The position numbers and the translations under genes were made by a program. Positions 1-11,100 of a stretch of DNA of 64,000 nucleotides are shown here, in pieces. The notes under the pieces are model-generated. The model saw only the letters and a program-made list of their open reading frames with translations, was not told where the DNA came from and ran no database searches. The DNA comes from Melitaea cinxia (lineage: Eukaryota > Arthropoda > Insecta > Lepidoptera > Nymphalidae), in assembly GCF_905220565.1 (NCBI RefSeq), contig NC_059409.1, positions 14,998,549 through 15,062,548 of the forward strand, read 5' to 3'. Position 1 is the first letter of the stretch, and each line of letters starts with the position of its first letter.

Positions 1-1
1 C

Positions 2-3000
2 AACCTACAGACCTCAGCCGAAACCACCTTAGCGGCCGTACAAGAGTGGGGTATACGTAACAAGCTGAGCTTCGCCGCGCACAAAACCAACGCGATGGTG
101 CTCACTAAAAAACTCAAATACGACACCCCCATAATCCATATGTCCGGCACTCGACTGAGGCTTGTAGATGAAATAAAACTGCTGGGGCTCATTTTGGACT
201 CGAAGCTCACTTTCAACGCGCACGTATCCGCCGTGTGTAAAAAAGCGGCGGACATCTATAAACAGCTCGCGCGCGCGGCGAGAGTGAGTTGGGGTCTGAA
301 TGGGGAGATCGTACGGATCATATATGTGGCGGTGATAGAGCCCATCGTTCTGTACGCAGCGAGCGTATGGTCCCCTGCAGCAGAGAAACTGTCAATAAGA
401 AAGCAGCTAGACTCACTGCAGAGAGGATTTGCACAAAAAATGTGCAGGGCGTACAGAACGGTGTCTCTGACATCGGCACTAGTCCTCACTGGCTTGCTCC
501 CGTTAGACCTTCGCGTCCGAGAGGCGGCCATACTATTCAAAACCAAAAAAGGTCACAGCACGGATCTTCTTCCACCGGGAAGAGAGCTAGAGCGCAGGGT
601 GGGACCAATGCAAAATCCCCACCCTTCCCTACTCATGACAACAGAGTACGAGCGCTTAGAGAATCTGAACCCCGAAGTCCTTGAAGAACACAACATCGTC
701 GGGCCTTTCATCTTTACCGACGGAAGCAAAATAGAGGGTAAAGTAGGAGCCGCCCTCACATGCTGGGACCAAGGCAGGGAAGTAAGATACTCTACTTTCC
801 GGTTAGAGCCGCACAACACTGTCTTTCAATCGGAGATGTACGCACTCTTCAGAGCCGTGGACATGGCAAAAACCTCAAAGTCATGCTCCATTAACATCTT
901 GAGCGACTCGAGGTCATCTTTAGATCTGCTGAGGAGCCCCTCAGTGACTCACCCTCTGGCCCTGGAAATGAAGAGTCGAATCAGACAGCTCCGGGAGGAG
1001 AATAAGACAGTGCGGTTCTTTTGGTTGAGGGCCCATGTTGGAACACCGGGCAATGAGAGAGCGGACGGGTTGGCCAAAAAGGCGGCCTTAACAAAAAAGA
1101 CGGCACCTGACTACGACAGAGTACCCATTTCGTATGTCAGAAGGCAGATCAGGGAAGAGACTGTCAGGATGTGGCAGGAAAGATATAATTCTTCGGAAAC
1201 GGGCTCGGTCACGAAAATATTCCTACCGGATGTAAAGACTGCTTGCAGGCTGGTAAGGAAATCGGCACCAACAGCTGTCGACACAAAAATTCTGACCGGC
1301 CACGGAGGATTTGCGGCGTATCTCCACAGATTCCACCTCACTGACAGTCCTTCATGTATCTGCGATCCGAATTGTGAGGAGACAGTTCTGCATGTTATAC
1401 TGGACTGCCCGAGATTCAGTAAGGATAGGCTAGATCTAGAACTCAAACTCCAGATCAAACTTGAGCAGACATCGCTCCATACCATCCTGGAGAGTGAAAA
1501 AAACAGAACTGCCTTCCTCACATTCGCGAGAAAGGCCGTCAATATAGCCGCAAAAAGGAACAGCACGACCGCTCCACCACCTGCTGTAATACCCACGCAG
1601 AGCGCTAACACCGTCTTCCACGCAACACACACCCAAACACACAACGCACAACTACAAACACAACAAAACTGTGTCCAACAAGCCACTCAGAGAAACAGCT
1701 CAACGGCTCCGCGGATTTCTCCTGGCCGCACCCTTCTGGGTCAAATAACAAAGGTCATGCCCTCCTCGCTGCAGAAACTGTTCAGGAATAGAGCCGACCA
1801 AAACGCACCTCCGCAACCGACCCACAGCGGGATGACACAATCCTCGCTTAGCGAAGGGAACGGAAGCGAAGTAGTGGGAATTAAAACCAGATGCGTGGCT
1901 CTGTTCATGGACAGCGAAGTAGAGAGGATGGGAATAAGTTTCTGTCGTTCCGAAGGACGCGATCGGCTGGCGATTTCGCCGGGGCTCGCTTTACTGTTAA
2001 AGGGTAGCACGCAAAAGACAAGTATAAAGCGCACTAAAATCACAGCGCTATCGCAAGAACAGAAGGGCGACTCGACCTACCGTCTGGTGCGTTTGAATAA
2101 CAAATCCATCGTGCTGTTCGAGTGGGGAGAGACGTCCCCCTTTACGCAGTCTAGTGTGTGGCTACGCCGGTTGAGCGAGACCCCCGGTGGAATCCCCAAA
2201 AGAATTAGCGTGGATTCGATGAGGGTCGGATATGATAGAGGTGACGTATCTGATAGGTACGGTTGCCTAATGGCCTTCAAGTACAGTGAGGTCATAGTCT
2301 ACGAAGACAGGGGGGAGGATCTCGGATATCTAAGACCGAAATCCATAACACCAACACCTCCTGCATCTCCGGCCGACGACGAGTCCACGCTCTGCGGCTC
2401 GGAGCGCCTACAACAACGGATCGAGACCCAGAAGGCAGAGCGAATTAAGGCAAAAGCCACACCTGAACCTAAGCCGAGCTCGATGCCATTGGCGACCTTT
2501 ATCCACGCAACCATCTCCCCAAAACCAGGCAAGCTCCCGCATCACCTCTCTCCCAAAAAGGCTGGACAGGGTGAGCGGCAATCGGTGGCGCTGAGCAGGT
2601 TCACCAGAGACAATAGTCCGAGGCACCCGGAGGCGTCACCGGCCGCTCGTACTAAGGCCGACATGGGACATGTAACACCGCCGAGACTTCGGCCTGCCTC
2701 CACACCGCTACAACATGCGGAGAACGCCCTAATCGAGTTCCTGGCGATAATAAAGGCAAACCGCGAGGTAAGCCTGGCCACCTGCAAAAAGATCATGCAG
2801 GCCTACCAGTACGATCACCAAAGATTACTGGAGGTGGAACTCGAGGAAGCCGAAGCGGCCATATACAACAGTGAAACCCGACAAATACTCAAGGGCAAGA
2901 TGTCGGGTAGGTATATGGCAGCATATAACAGCACAGCAGGCTTCGTGAGCGCAGTCGAGTCGGAGGGGAATGACGAGGAGCCACAAACCTTCGAAACACC

Positions 3001-4054
3001 TGAAGGGGACCCAGTGGTGGTAGTGGCCAGATGCACGAAAGTAATGCTGGGGGACCGGATGCTACGGATGGCGAAAACCATCTCGGGCGACCGGGACGGC
3101 TTACCGACCGAGCCCTGGGAACTACCATCACTGGAGTGGATAAACGGGGTACCGGGATGCGGCAAGACAACTCGCATAGTCGGGGACTTCGATGAGGACA
3201 CGGAGGTCGTGATTACGACCACAGTCGAGGCGGCCAAAGACTTAAAAGAAAAACTGGCGCACCGCTACGGCAACAAAGCCAAGCAAAAGGTGCGCACTAT
3301 GGCCTCCGTTCTAGTTAATGGGTTCAACGAGGGCTCAAAAATCAACCGCCTAACGGTGGACGAGGCCCTTATGAACCACTTCGGAGCCATAGTAATGGCC
3401 GCCCGACTATCGGGAGCTCAGAAGGTAGTCCTTATCGGAGACATAAACCAGCTGCCGTACATCGACAGGGACAACCTGTTCGAAATGCGGTACTGCAGAC
3501 CAACCCGGATAACAACCATCTCGTGCGAGTTGTCATGCACGCATCGAAATCCCAAAGACGTAGCCCTTGCCATCAGCGAAGTATATAAAGACGTATACAG
3601 CTCAAGCCCAAAGATCCGATCTTTGCGAGTGGAGAGCCTCACGGGCGCGCGTATTCCTGCAAGAAGAGACCGAACCTTATACCTGGTCTTTACGCAAGAG
3701 GAGAAGAGGTTGCTGACTGACCAGGGATACGGATCCGGGGAGGGATCGCGCGTCTTAACCATCCACGAGGCGCAGGGCCAGACCTACGAGGACGTCATTG
3801 TCCTCCAGACGAAGGCGAGGAGGCTCAGGATCCACGACAGCGTTTCGCACGCTGTAGTCGCGGTGACTAGACACACCAACACCTGTGTCTATTACACCGA
3901 CGACCGTGACGACGCAATTGGTCGCTTTGTGGCGAGGGCAGCGGAGACCGCGGATAAGAAAATACTCGAGCACAGTCTCAAGATGGCGATTCATCACAGA
4001 GATGCCGCCGTCACTGAGAGTGTGCTCGACATGTTGAAAACTATTGACGTGTGA
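2..4054 (+). CDS. Retrotransposon polyprotein: RT (C-terminal part), RNase H, Cys/His motif, linker, alphavirus-like SF1 helicase
   Basis: The frame is open from base 2 and partial at the 5' end; the first internal Met is at 95 and residues below are counted from it (1319 aa). Residues 1-160 resemble the RT thumb and C-terminus of R1-type elements. RNase H follows with D209 (TDGS), E247, D271 and D324. A Cys/His cluster (C421, C423, C427, H433, C438) is the usual LINE C-terminal knuckle. Residues about 480-1000 are a linker rich in Ser, Pro, Thr and Lys, with one more globular stretch (about 610-760) that I do not recognise. The helicase has Walker A GVPGCGKTT (1018-1026), VDEA (1088-1091), GDINQ (1115-1119), a THEAQGQT-like motif V (1222-1230) and a VTRH motif VI (about 1257-1260), the order seen in Viral_helicase1 of alpha-like RNA viruses. 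There is no stop or frameshift, so the helicase is translated in frame with RT and RNase H. Codon use is less AT-rich than the surroundings. Confidence 0.9.
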   Translation, partial: NLQTSAETTLAAVQEWGIRNKLSFAAHKTNAMVLTKKLKYDTPIIHMSGTRLRLVDEIKLLGLILDSKLTFNAHVSAVCKKAADIYKQLARAARVSWGLNGEIVRIIYVAVIEPIVLYAASVWSPAAEKLSIRKQLDSLQRGFAQKMCRAYRTVSLTSALVLTGLLPLDLRVREAAILFKTKKGHSTDLLPPGRELERRVGPMQNPHPSLLMTTEYERLENLNPEVLEEHNIVGPFIFTDGSKIEGKVGAALTCWDQGREVRYSTFRLEPHNTVFQSEMYALFRAVDMAKTSKSCSINILSDSRSSLDLLRSPSVTHPLALEMKSRIRQLREENKTVRFFWLRAHVGTPGNERADGLAKKAALTKKTAPDYDRVPISYVRRQIREETVRMWQERYNSSETGSVTKIFLPDVKTACRLVRKSAPTAVDTKILTGHGGFAAYLHRFHLTDSPSCICDPNCEETVLHVILDCPRFSKDRLDLELKLQIKLEQTSLHTILESEKNRTAFLTFARKAVNIAAKRNSTTAPPPAVIPTQSANTVFHATHTQTHNAQLQTQQNCVQQATQRNSSTAPRISPGRTLLGQITKVMPSSLQKLFRNRADQNAPPQPTHSGMTQSSLSEGNGSEVVGIKTRCVALFMDSEVERMGISFCRSEGRDRLAISPGLALLLKGSTQKTSIKRTKITALSQEQKGDSTYRLVRLNNKSIVLFEWGETSPFTQSSVWLRRLSETPGGIPKRISVDSMRVGYDRGDVSDRYGCLMAFKYSEVIVYEDRGEDLGYLRPKSITPTPPASPADDESTLCGSERLQQRIETQKAERIKAKATPEPKPSSMPLATFIHATISPKPGKLPHHLSPKKAGQGERQSVALSRFTRDNSPRHPEASPAARTKADMGHVTPPRLRPASTPLQHAENALIEFLAIIKANREVSLATCKKIMQAYQYDHQRLLEVELEEAEAAIYNSETRQILKGKMSGRYMAAYNSTAGFVSAVESEGNDEEPQTFETPEGDPVVVVARCTKVMLGDRMLRMAKTISGDRDGLPTEPWELPSLEWINGVPGCGKTTRIVGDFDEDTEVVITTTVEAAKDLKEKLAHRYGNKAKQKVRTMASVLVNGFNEGSKINRLTVDEALMNHFGAIVMAARLSGAQKVVLIGDINQLPYIDRDNLFEMRYCRPTRITTISCELSCTHRNPKDVALAISEVYKDVYSSSPKIRSLRVESLTGARIPARRDRTLYLVFTQEEKRLLTDQGYGSGEGSRVLTIHEAQGQTYEDVIVLQTKARRLRIHDSVSHAVVAVTRHTNTCVYYTDDRDDAIGRFVARAAETADKKILEHSLKMAIHHRDAAVTESVLDMLKTIDV

Positions 4055-5102
4055 AGACACTTGTTGAATAAATAAATAGTGTGTATATAAACATAAGTAC
4101 TAAGTGCTAAATTAAATACGATTAATTATATAAATATATATAATAATTACTAAATTAAATAGGATTAATTACATATAACATAACGTGTACAAATTATTTA
4201 TACTTAACATGTGTAACAAATTAATTAAGATTAATTATATAATATTAATTTAAAAAAAAAATACATATATGGTGATAAATATATAAGAATATATATAAAA
4301 AAAAAACAAAAAACGAAAAAAAAAAAAAAACTTACTAACAGTAACCTAGGCTAAGTGTATATTGTAAGTAGGCCAGTAGGCCATAAGTGTATATATAAGG
4401 TAACTAGGAAATAAGTGTACATATATGATAACTAGCATATAAGTGTAAATATAAACTTAGATAATAAAAATAACAGTATAAATACAAAAATTTCAAGAAA
4501 TGTACACAGCTTCTACCCCTGGACAGTTGTAAGATAAAAGTGAAGAAAAGGAAAAAGTAATAATAAATAGTAGTAATTATATATATAAGTAAATTAAGAT
4601 AGCATAACTTTAAATTTTGGTCGGTGGACTCACGTGGGATTAGTGATACTAAGCTTAGTTTAATTAGTCTCTAAGTTGCATATGTAGGTGCCAAGGTATC
4701 GAGAGTAACAAACAAATAATTGGAATAACAAGAGCACGGGCATTATAAGCCCGTGGATATATATCGTTATAAAAAAAAAAAAAAAAATATAGAATAAAAG
4801 TAAAATAGAATTAAGAAAAGTATGTAACATGTATACACAAGAAACAAAGCCTGTAAATAAAATCATTATACCTAAACCCCACTCACTTCCCAAGTGTTTA
4901 TTAATTTAAGTAATACAGTAGAAGTAAGCAATAGACTAGATGGGAATCCACCCAGTGTGTGAATGTGGACAGAATGAAAGAAAGAACTAGTATGACGAAT
5001 GAAAGTACGAGAGGAATAAATGCGAGAACTGGTATGATTGAGTAGATTAGCACAGTCTCACACCCTAGTGTGGGGGTCTAGAAATAAAAAAAAAAAAAAA
5101 AA
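4055..5102 (+). other. 3' untranslated region of the chimeric retrotransposon
   Basis: About 1050 bases, very A-rich on the coding strand and without a credible gene. It contains short imperfect repeats of an ATAAGTGTA-ATATA unit at about 4380-4455 and several poly-A runs. The small ORF on the opposite strand (4660-4893) is low-complexity shadow. Confidence 0.6.
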
Positions 5103-5205
5103 GACCTCCTTAAGTAGGGTCTATCGCAACATCCGTTCTTAGCGGACGTCAACTAAAGTATCTGTGGGTAAAAGTTGTGACTATTTTTAAGCTTTAGCTG
5201 AGTGA

Positions 5206-5490
5206 GATAGGGCATCGCAGGAAATTTCCTGCTCATATATGGAGCAGCCCGACTGGGGAAGGAACTTCGACCTTACAGAAGATCACAACTAAATAATACT
5301 GCTATCATGCAGTGTTCTGATCCTGTTGGTGAGTAAGGTGACCAGAGCTGCTGGGAATAACTAGGAAATTCGAGATAAGGTCGGCAACGCGCTTGAGATG
5401 TTTCAGGTATTGCAAGCGTCTATAAGCTACGGTAATCGCTTACCATCAGGTGAGCAATACGCTTGATTGTCAACCTAGCTGTATAAAAAA
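5206..5490 (+). repeat. Dispersed A-tailed repeat, family A, nearly full length
   Basis: About 290-bp repeat. The head contains a GCAGG...CCTGC hairpin and GAGCAGCCCGACTGG; the middle reads CAACGCGCTTG; the end is a GTATAAAAAA tail. Similar copies lie at 6943, 12598 (minus), 18588, 24718, 49026 and 57062 (minus). The A-tail indicates retroposition, but no clear pol III promoter boxes are visible, so it may be either a SINE or a truncated LINE 3' end. Confidence 0.75.
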
Positions 5491-5931
5491 TCTTATGATC
5501 TAAAAACAGAATTCTATTAAATTTAAAATTAATAATAAAAATATTCAGTTTAATTTTTTTCAATGCCCACGTGATCCACGTCTGTATATTTTGATGGTCG
5601 ATGGACTTTATTTACACGGGTAACGCCATTGTTGCCTTGTTCCGCGCTTTCGGCCCCACAAGATATTTTTTGTTGTCTGAACGCTTTGTTCCTTTAAAGA
5701 TATAACCAGCTCACGTGGCGAACTTTATCCCGCCTCAGAATTATATAATCTGTCAAATTTCAATAAATAAAAATTTGCATAAAATCGAAAAATATACGCA
5801 AAAACATGTTCTTTAAAAATAAATACATTTATAGATTGTCTGTACGACGAGGGTGGTCTGTAATATCATATTATGTCACCAGTCAGTCAGATATATCTGA
5901 CATATTATATCTGACATATTATATCTGATAT
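5491..5931. other. Unique AT-rich spacer
   Basis: No gene recognised. At 5888-5931 there are three degenerate copies of a TATATCTGACAT unit, into which the next SINE is inserted. Confidence 0.5.
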
Positions 5932-6257
5932 CATTACAGCCTATACCGTCCACTGCTGGACATAGGCCTCCACAAGTTTACGCCAAAAATAACGTGAACT
6001 CGTGTGTTTTGCCCATAGTCACCACGCTGGGCAGGCGGGTTGGTGACCGCAGTACTGGCTTTGTCGCACTGAAGAAGCTGCTGCCCGTCTTCGGCCTGTG
6101 TATTTCAAAGCCAGCAGTTGGATGGTTATCCCGCCATCGGTCGGCTTTTTAAGTTCCAAGGTGGTAGCGGAACTGTGTTATCCCTTAGTCGCCTCTTACG
6201 ACACCCACGGGAAGAGAGGGGGTGGCTATATTCTTTAGTACCGTAGCCACACAGTTG
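5932..6257 (-). repeat. SINE family B, full length (326 bp) with target-site duplication
   Basis: Reads on the minus strand from the head GTGTGGCTACGG to the tail TAGGCTG-TAATG. It is flanked by an 11-bp direct repeat ATATCTGATAT at 5921-5931 and 6258-6268, so both ends are defined. Length is identical to the copy at 62847-63172. Resembles the abundant butterfly SINEs with an RTE-type tail. Confidence 0.85.
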
Positions 6258-6268
6258 ATATCTGATAT

Positions 6269-6942
6269 ATTATAGTAAAATGAATAAAAATTGATTTTTG
6301 ATAAACTAATTGATATACTCAGCCTGTAACATCCCGCTGCTGGGTTTATACATTTTATTAAAATATATTTTTTATTAAAATTTTAATATTCATAATTATT
6401 TTCGAGCGTAAATACTTTTCCGTTTTATTATTTAAATAATTCTATTTCATTTTAGAATACCGTAATCGGTTTACGTACCATCGATGAAAATAAATATAAA
6501 ATGCAATGTCGTACCAAAGGAACGCACTGAAAAGGAAGGCTTTCGATGATTTAAATTCATATCAGTCACAGTTCACACATTTTCAATATCAATATATGTT
6601 TAAAGGATCTTGATTCTTTGAGTTATCTTTTGAAAGATACTTTGGGTAAGAACATCTAGGTGATATAGATACATAACTGTTAGAAACAATAAGTATATCT
6701 ATTTAATAAACATAAGATTAGGGTGTAAATTAATTATAAAACACACTGTTATGAATTAAAACTACAATACCACTAAAAAAAATAACATTTTTTTTTGTTT
6801 TAAACAGGATGAGCTTAAGATTTATCCGCACGGAAGGTTGCCTCGTAGAGGTTGTTGCTTAAGCAAAAAGGTTGCAACTTTTTTTAAATATATAACTAGG
6901 TCGGAAAACGGTAAAATAATGATGCTTTTAAGCAGTTTTGTC
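6269..6942. other. AT-rich spacer with a SINE C tail fragment
   Basis: Only a short match to the 3' end of family C (about 6318-6350, minus strand) is visible. The remainder is unrecognised. Confidence 0.4.
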
Positions 6943-7109
6943 TTCCTCTGTTAAGTAAAGTGACCAGAGCTCCTGGGGAGAACTGGGAAAAGGGTCGGTA
7001 ACGCGCTTGCGATGCTTCTGGTGTTGCAGACGTCTATAAGCTACGGTAATCGCGTATCATCAAGTGAGCCGTACACTTGTTTTCCGATCTAGTTATATAT
7101 ATAAAAAAA
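6943..7109 (+). repeat. Family A repeat, 5'-truncated copy
   Basis: Carries only the second half of family A (GTGACCAGAGCTCCTGG to the A-tail). A short CR1/Jockey-type 3' fragment may follow at about 7120-7160. Confidence 0.7.
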
Positions 7110-7212
7110 GAGCAACTATTGATTTTCTCTCTGAATATACACTCCGAATCGATAGGTGCTCACAGTAAATGTTGCTAAGTTAAATTAATTTTAAAACGTA
7201 TACTTTGTAAAA

Positions 7213-7363
7213 TCATCATCATCATTATCGTCATCACTAAAGCCTATTGCAGTCCACTTCTGGACATAGGCCTCCACAAGCTCGCGCAAACAATGGGGTG
7301 GACTCATTTGTGTTGCTCATTGTCATCACGCTGGGTCTTCGGCCTGTGTATTTCAAAGCCATA
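7213..7363 (-). repeat. SINE family B, partial
   Basis: Begins with the reversed (ATG)n tail (TCATCATCATC) and matches the last third of family B with an internal deletion. Confidence 0.7.
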
Positions 7364-7831
7364 TATTCAAATATTAGTTACTTATAATATTTTTTAGAAT
7401 ATGAACTGGCGGTGTAACATGTATAAAAATATTCCTTTTATACATCCTATATATTAAGTGATTATGAGAATTTAAAAACAAATTTTTTCTACAGATAAAT
7501 ATTTGTTCGGTGAATTTAGCTGAACTTTGTTTTTTCTTAAATTATTTATTCAAAATAATTACGTAAATATCTCCTTACTTGTCTTTGAATCTGAAACATG
7601 ATAAGATTGAGTGAATTGTTTATATTTTTTATTATTTTATTTAAGCAGATAATATTGCAAAAATTTAAATTTAATTATTAAGAAGTTTATATTCTCAATT
7701 TATCTTTGATGCCTTCCATTACTTCTTATAGTGGTATCTTGCCATTATATTGTCTATTCGCCTTATTAACTATTTAAGATAAAATTTAATATAATAATGG
7801 ATATTTAGGTAGCTAAAAGTCAACTTTATAT
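7364..7831. other. AT-rich spacer, nothing recognised
   Basis: Low-complexity A/T sequence without an ORF or a repeat that I can name. Confidence 0.4.
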
Positions 7832-8093
7832 TCTATAATATAAAAATGAGTCGTTGAATGTGTTGCTAAGCGCAAAACTCGAGAACGGTTGGACCGATTT
7901 CGCTAATTCTTTTTTTTAAATATTCCTTGAAGTACGAGGATGGTTCTTACGGAGAGAAAATTCTAAAAAAAAAAAAAAAATAAATTTCCTGAAAAGGTCT
8001 AAAAACAACACTTTTCTATACTCCCATACAAAAGATTTGTGATAATACTTAAAAGTCACTGTTAGGCGATACGAAGTTCGCCGGGTCAGCTAG
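7832..8093 (+). mobile_element. Non-autonomous Helitron
   Basis: Starts TCTATAATATAAAAATGAG and ends with a small hairpin (GAAGTTCGCCGGGTCAG) followed by CTAG and then T, the expected Helitron 3' end. No coding capacity, 262 bp. Internal GGACCGATTTCG matches the other copies in the window. Confidence 0.7.
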
Positions 8094-8884
8094 TTAATAT
8101 CATAAATTTCTATTGACGTGCGAATAATTTTACACTACTATTATATTATTTTTAGGTAGAAATAGAACTCTATAAAGCCTACACAGTGGCATATATACAG
8201 CCTACGCGCTGTCGTCAGCGTGATCTGCAAAATATCGTATTTGTAAGGCATATTGATAAATAGGATCAAAATAATTTTGTTTTTGTATGGTTTTTGTTTA
8301 TGATCCTATTCAGCTTATTAATTTGAATTTCAAAGGGCGAGTTCTTATTGGAGCGTTTTTTGTAACAGAAATTGGTATCGGATTTTTCATATCACAGGGG
8401 TTGGAAGCTAGCTTTTGGGGTAGCCTGATGGCAAACAGATACCGTAGCCTACCAGTAGCTCTGGCTACTTGCCCACCACAGGAACTCAACACTAATTAAA
8501 AGCACTTTAGTATAGAACACGAAAACCTGATAATTATTATATTAAAAAAAATGGTTTTGGCCGTGTTATTATGTTAATACTTCTTACTGCTACCAGCCTG
8601 TACTCAACCTTTTTTCTAAACGCAAGGGAAATCCTCGAAAGATACCCGGCTCTTGGGGTAACGGGTAATGTGTAATTTTTATCCGCTAAAACCTATGTGA
8701 AAGCCGTCTTGGACATGGAGTTGGAGATGCACCTCGTGCCCCACTCCACTGAAGGATGTTGGCGCTCGTTTCAGTGGACAAGCATTATCTTGCCCTCACC
8801 ATACTGGTCCTTCATGTGAACAGAAGCAAGAGGCCATCCTGACTGCCGTCATCTTATGTACTGTTTGAAAACGGACGTGCGAGT
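8094..8884. other. Unrecognised spacer left of the hAT insertion
   Basis: The ORF at 8287-8499 shows no family features. The sequence continues without loss at 11263 once the hAT element and its target duplication are set aside. Confidence 0.4.
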
Positions 8885-8904
8885 TAGTGTTGCCCAAATT
8901 CAGT

Positions 8905-9060
8905 CTTGGTCTTGCAGTCTTGGTCTTGTTCTTGCGTTTTTGCAAGACCAAGACCAAGAACAAGACCGCGTATTTTTAGCAAGACCAAGACCAAGACTGA
9001 CCGTGCAAGACTTGAGCAAGAACAAGACATAGCCTGCAAGACTCTTGCGTCTTGCAGCTA
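8905..9060. repeat. Left subterminal repeat array of the hAT element
   Basis: Clusters of GACCAAGACCAAGA and its complement TCTTGGTCTTG in both orientations within 160 bp of the end. Probably transposase binding sites. Confidence 0.75.
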
Positions 9061-9946
9061 GGACTTAGCGCTATTTCACTGAGTAGTTAGGTGTAACAGT
9101 TCGGTGTATAGGTAGGTACGCTTAGGAATTCTATGAGACGCAAAAAACTGTATCAAAGAATATGAAAAACTGGACCTATGCGCATTACGACTAATACCAT
9201 AAACATAGCGAATAAAAAAATATCTATTAAAATCAAACTGAGTGCATGCATAGTTATGTTTTAACCATCGGCACTTTGATAATGCGGCATCAAAGGTTTT
9301 GTATTTACTTCTCAAAGAAGTTTGCCGCTTTTCGGAAGTACATGGTTATGATACACGCGCCGGCGGCTTCTTTTGAAATCTAAAACAATCGTTGCCGCCA
9401 CGCCGAAATCATAACATTTGACACTATTTGATTGCCGCCATAGGGCGTAGGTATACTCATGCAAAATAATTTCGAATTTTAAGAGTACCTACAGGTGTTC
9501 CAAAGAATAAATAAGTTTCAGAGTGCTTAGAATGAAAATGAATACATTATACTGATCACGCAAGTAGTATTATGATTAGGATAAAATGGTAAGGATAGGT
9601 AGTAGATGTCATATTAATTCATTCTAGTAAGTATATATTATAATATTGATTACTTATATGGTTTTAAACTAATTACTTAGGTACTATTATTGTACATTTA
9701 GTCATTATATTTCTTAAGTTTTTACAAGAAAAAATAGCAAAAAGTGTTCAAATATCACCCGTTTAATAAATATTGTAGCCACTTTTAAATATACTTGAAA
9801 CGTGTAAAAAAATTCTACAAAACTAATAAAATAATATAAAAAGCGTAGGTACTTACCTACTAATAAAATAAAAAGCCTGCGATAAGAGTTTTGTATTACT
9901 TACCAGCCCGAATATCTCTGAGAGAGATGATGAGAGTAAGTATTTA

Positions 9947-10084
9947 CTAGCTGTGCCCGCGACTTCGTCCACGAGGAATAGTAACTTTGGAGGTATAGTG
10001 ACGTTCAGGACTTATTTATTTATTTTAAAACTTCTGTCATCAAACATACAAACGAACTCTTCAGCTTTATAATATTAGTATAGA
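9947..10084 (-). mobile_element. Short non-autonomous Helitron nested in the hAT element
   Basis: CTAG at 9947-9950 followed by CTGTGCCCGCGACTTCGTCC (the reversed 3' hairpin) and ending at a reversed TCTATACTAATATTATAAAG start. Confidence 0.7.
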
Positions 10085-10420
10085 TGTACGCCAAAACATT
10101 CACTTATATGTAAAGAATAGTTTACATATATTTAGAATTCTTTACATATATTTTATTCACGCGTCGCGTCTGTACAAGTAGGTAATATTTAGTGTGTGTT
10201 TGTACGCCACACGCGGCATTGTTTGTTTTGCGGCGGCATCCTTTTCATAGAGCCGGCACGTGGCGAGGCGGCGCGGTAGAAAGCAAGGAAACGTACTATA
10301 AATAAAGGAATTATTTTAATTCCAGTCATTTCCAATTGAGCTGTGCTTCGAGTCTAACTTAATAATTGTTTTTACTAATTCTCGTTGTTTTCTAAAAACG
10401 TATCACGTGTACAATTTAAT

Positions 10421-10676
10421 ATGAGTGACGAAGATTCAAATTATTCTAGTCCGAGTAACGAGAGTTTGAGTCACAGATCTAAAAGACCCAAAAGCAAATT
10501 TGAGGAGTTTTTCGAAATAATTCATGCATACCTATGCAATACCTGCAACTTCAGTACCTGCTGAGAGGTTATTTTCTAAAGCATCATTAGTAATTAGAAA
10601 ACATAGAAATAGGTTAAGTGATGAGTCAGCCAGATGGTTACTTTGTATTAATTCTTGGTCAAAAAAATTGATATAA
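10421..10676 (+). pseudogene. hAT transposase remnant
   Basis: An ATG at 10421 opens an acidic, Ser-rich N-terminus that stays open to a stop near 10563. In another frame from about 10542 lies a hAT C-terminal dimerisation segment (PATSVPAERLFS, then RNRLS) ending at 10676. The whole catalytic RNase H-like core between them is missing. The two parts lie in different frames, so the gene is dead. Confidence 0.8.
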
Positions 10677-11100
10677 AGTATCATAACCTAATGATAAAGC
10701 TGTTGATTTGTGTTGTATTTTATTTTTTATTCAAATAAATGATAAATCGTAAAACTCTTTTATTAAATTTCTTATAAGTTGAGGGTTCAATCTCTTTCTA
10801 GACAGATAAGTATTGTTCTTTAAAATACAGTCAAGTTATTGTAATTAATTTGTTTTTTTACATGTTTTAGCAAATGTAAGCTTATAAATCATAAATGTTT
10901 ATTAAGAAACAGTTACTTCCATGGAAAACGACATATAGGTCAGTTGATTTATCGAATTTCTTATCAAATCTTCAGTTATTTATTAATCTGCTTGATCTTT
11001 ACTATGGCTATATTAATTCAAGCTCACAATGTTCCAATTCTAATACGTTTTTCTAAGATTTAAAGTAAACTTTAATAAATAGTAATAGACTAATAGGTAA

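Larger units (their letters stand above)
1..5102 (+). mobile_element. 3' part of an R1-like non-LTR retrotransposon carrying an RNA-virus-type helicase
   Basis: The element enters from the left edge in the thumb region of its reverse transcriptase and continues through RNase H, a Cys/His knuckle, a long linker and a helicase to a stop at 4054. It is followed by about 1 kb of A-rich 3' sequence that ends in a run of about 17 A (about 5086-5102). Just before that run, CACAC and GTGTG can pair around a CCTA loop (about 5063-5076). The 5' end, the endonuclease and most of the RT are outside the window. The 3' boundary at the last A-run is inferred; other A-runs at about 4250, 4300-4330 and 4770 are possible alternatives. 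Confidence 0.8.

Noticed and set aside
1111..1686. Minus-strand ORF of 191 aa
   Set aside because: Shadow of the retrotransposon frame; no motifs and wrong strand.
3100..4054. Helicase as a stand-alone endogenous viral element
   Set aside because: It is in frame with the upstream RT and RNase H and no junction, stop or viral flank is visible, so it is a domain of the retrotransposon protein.
8287..8499. 70-aa ORF left of the hAT element
   Set aside because: No family resemblance; an overlapping ORF of similar length exists on the other strand.
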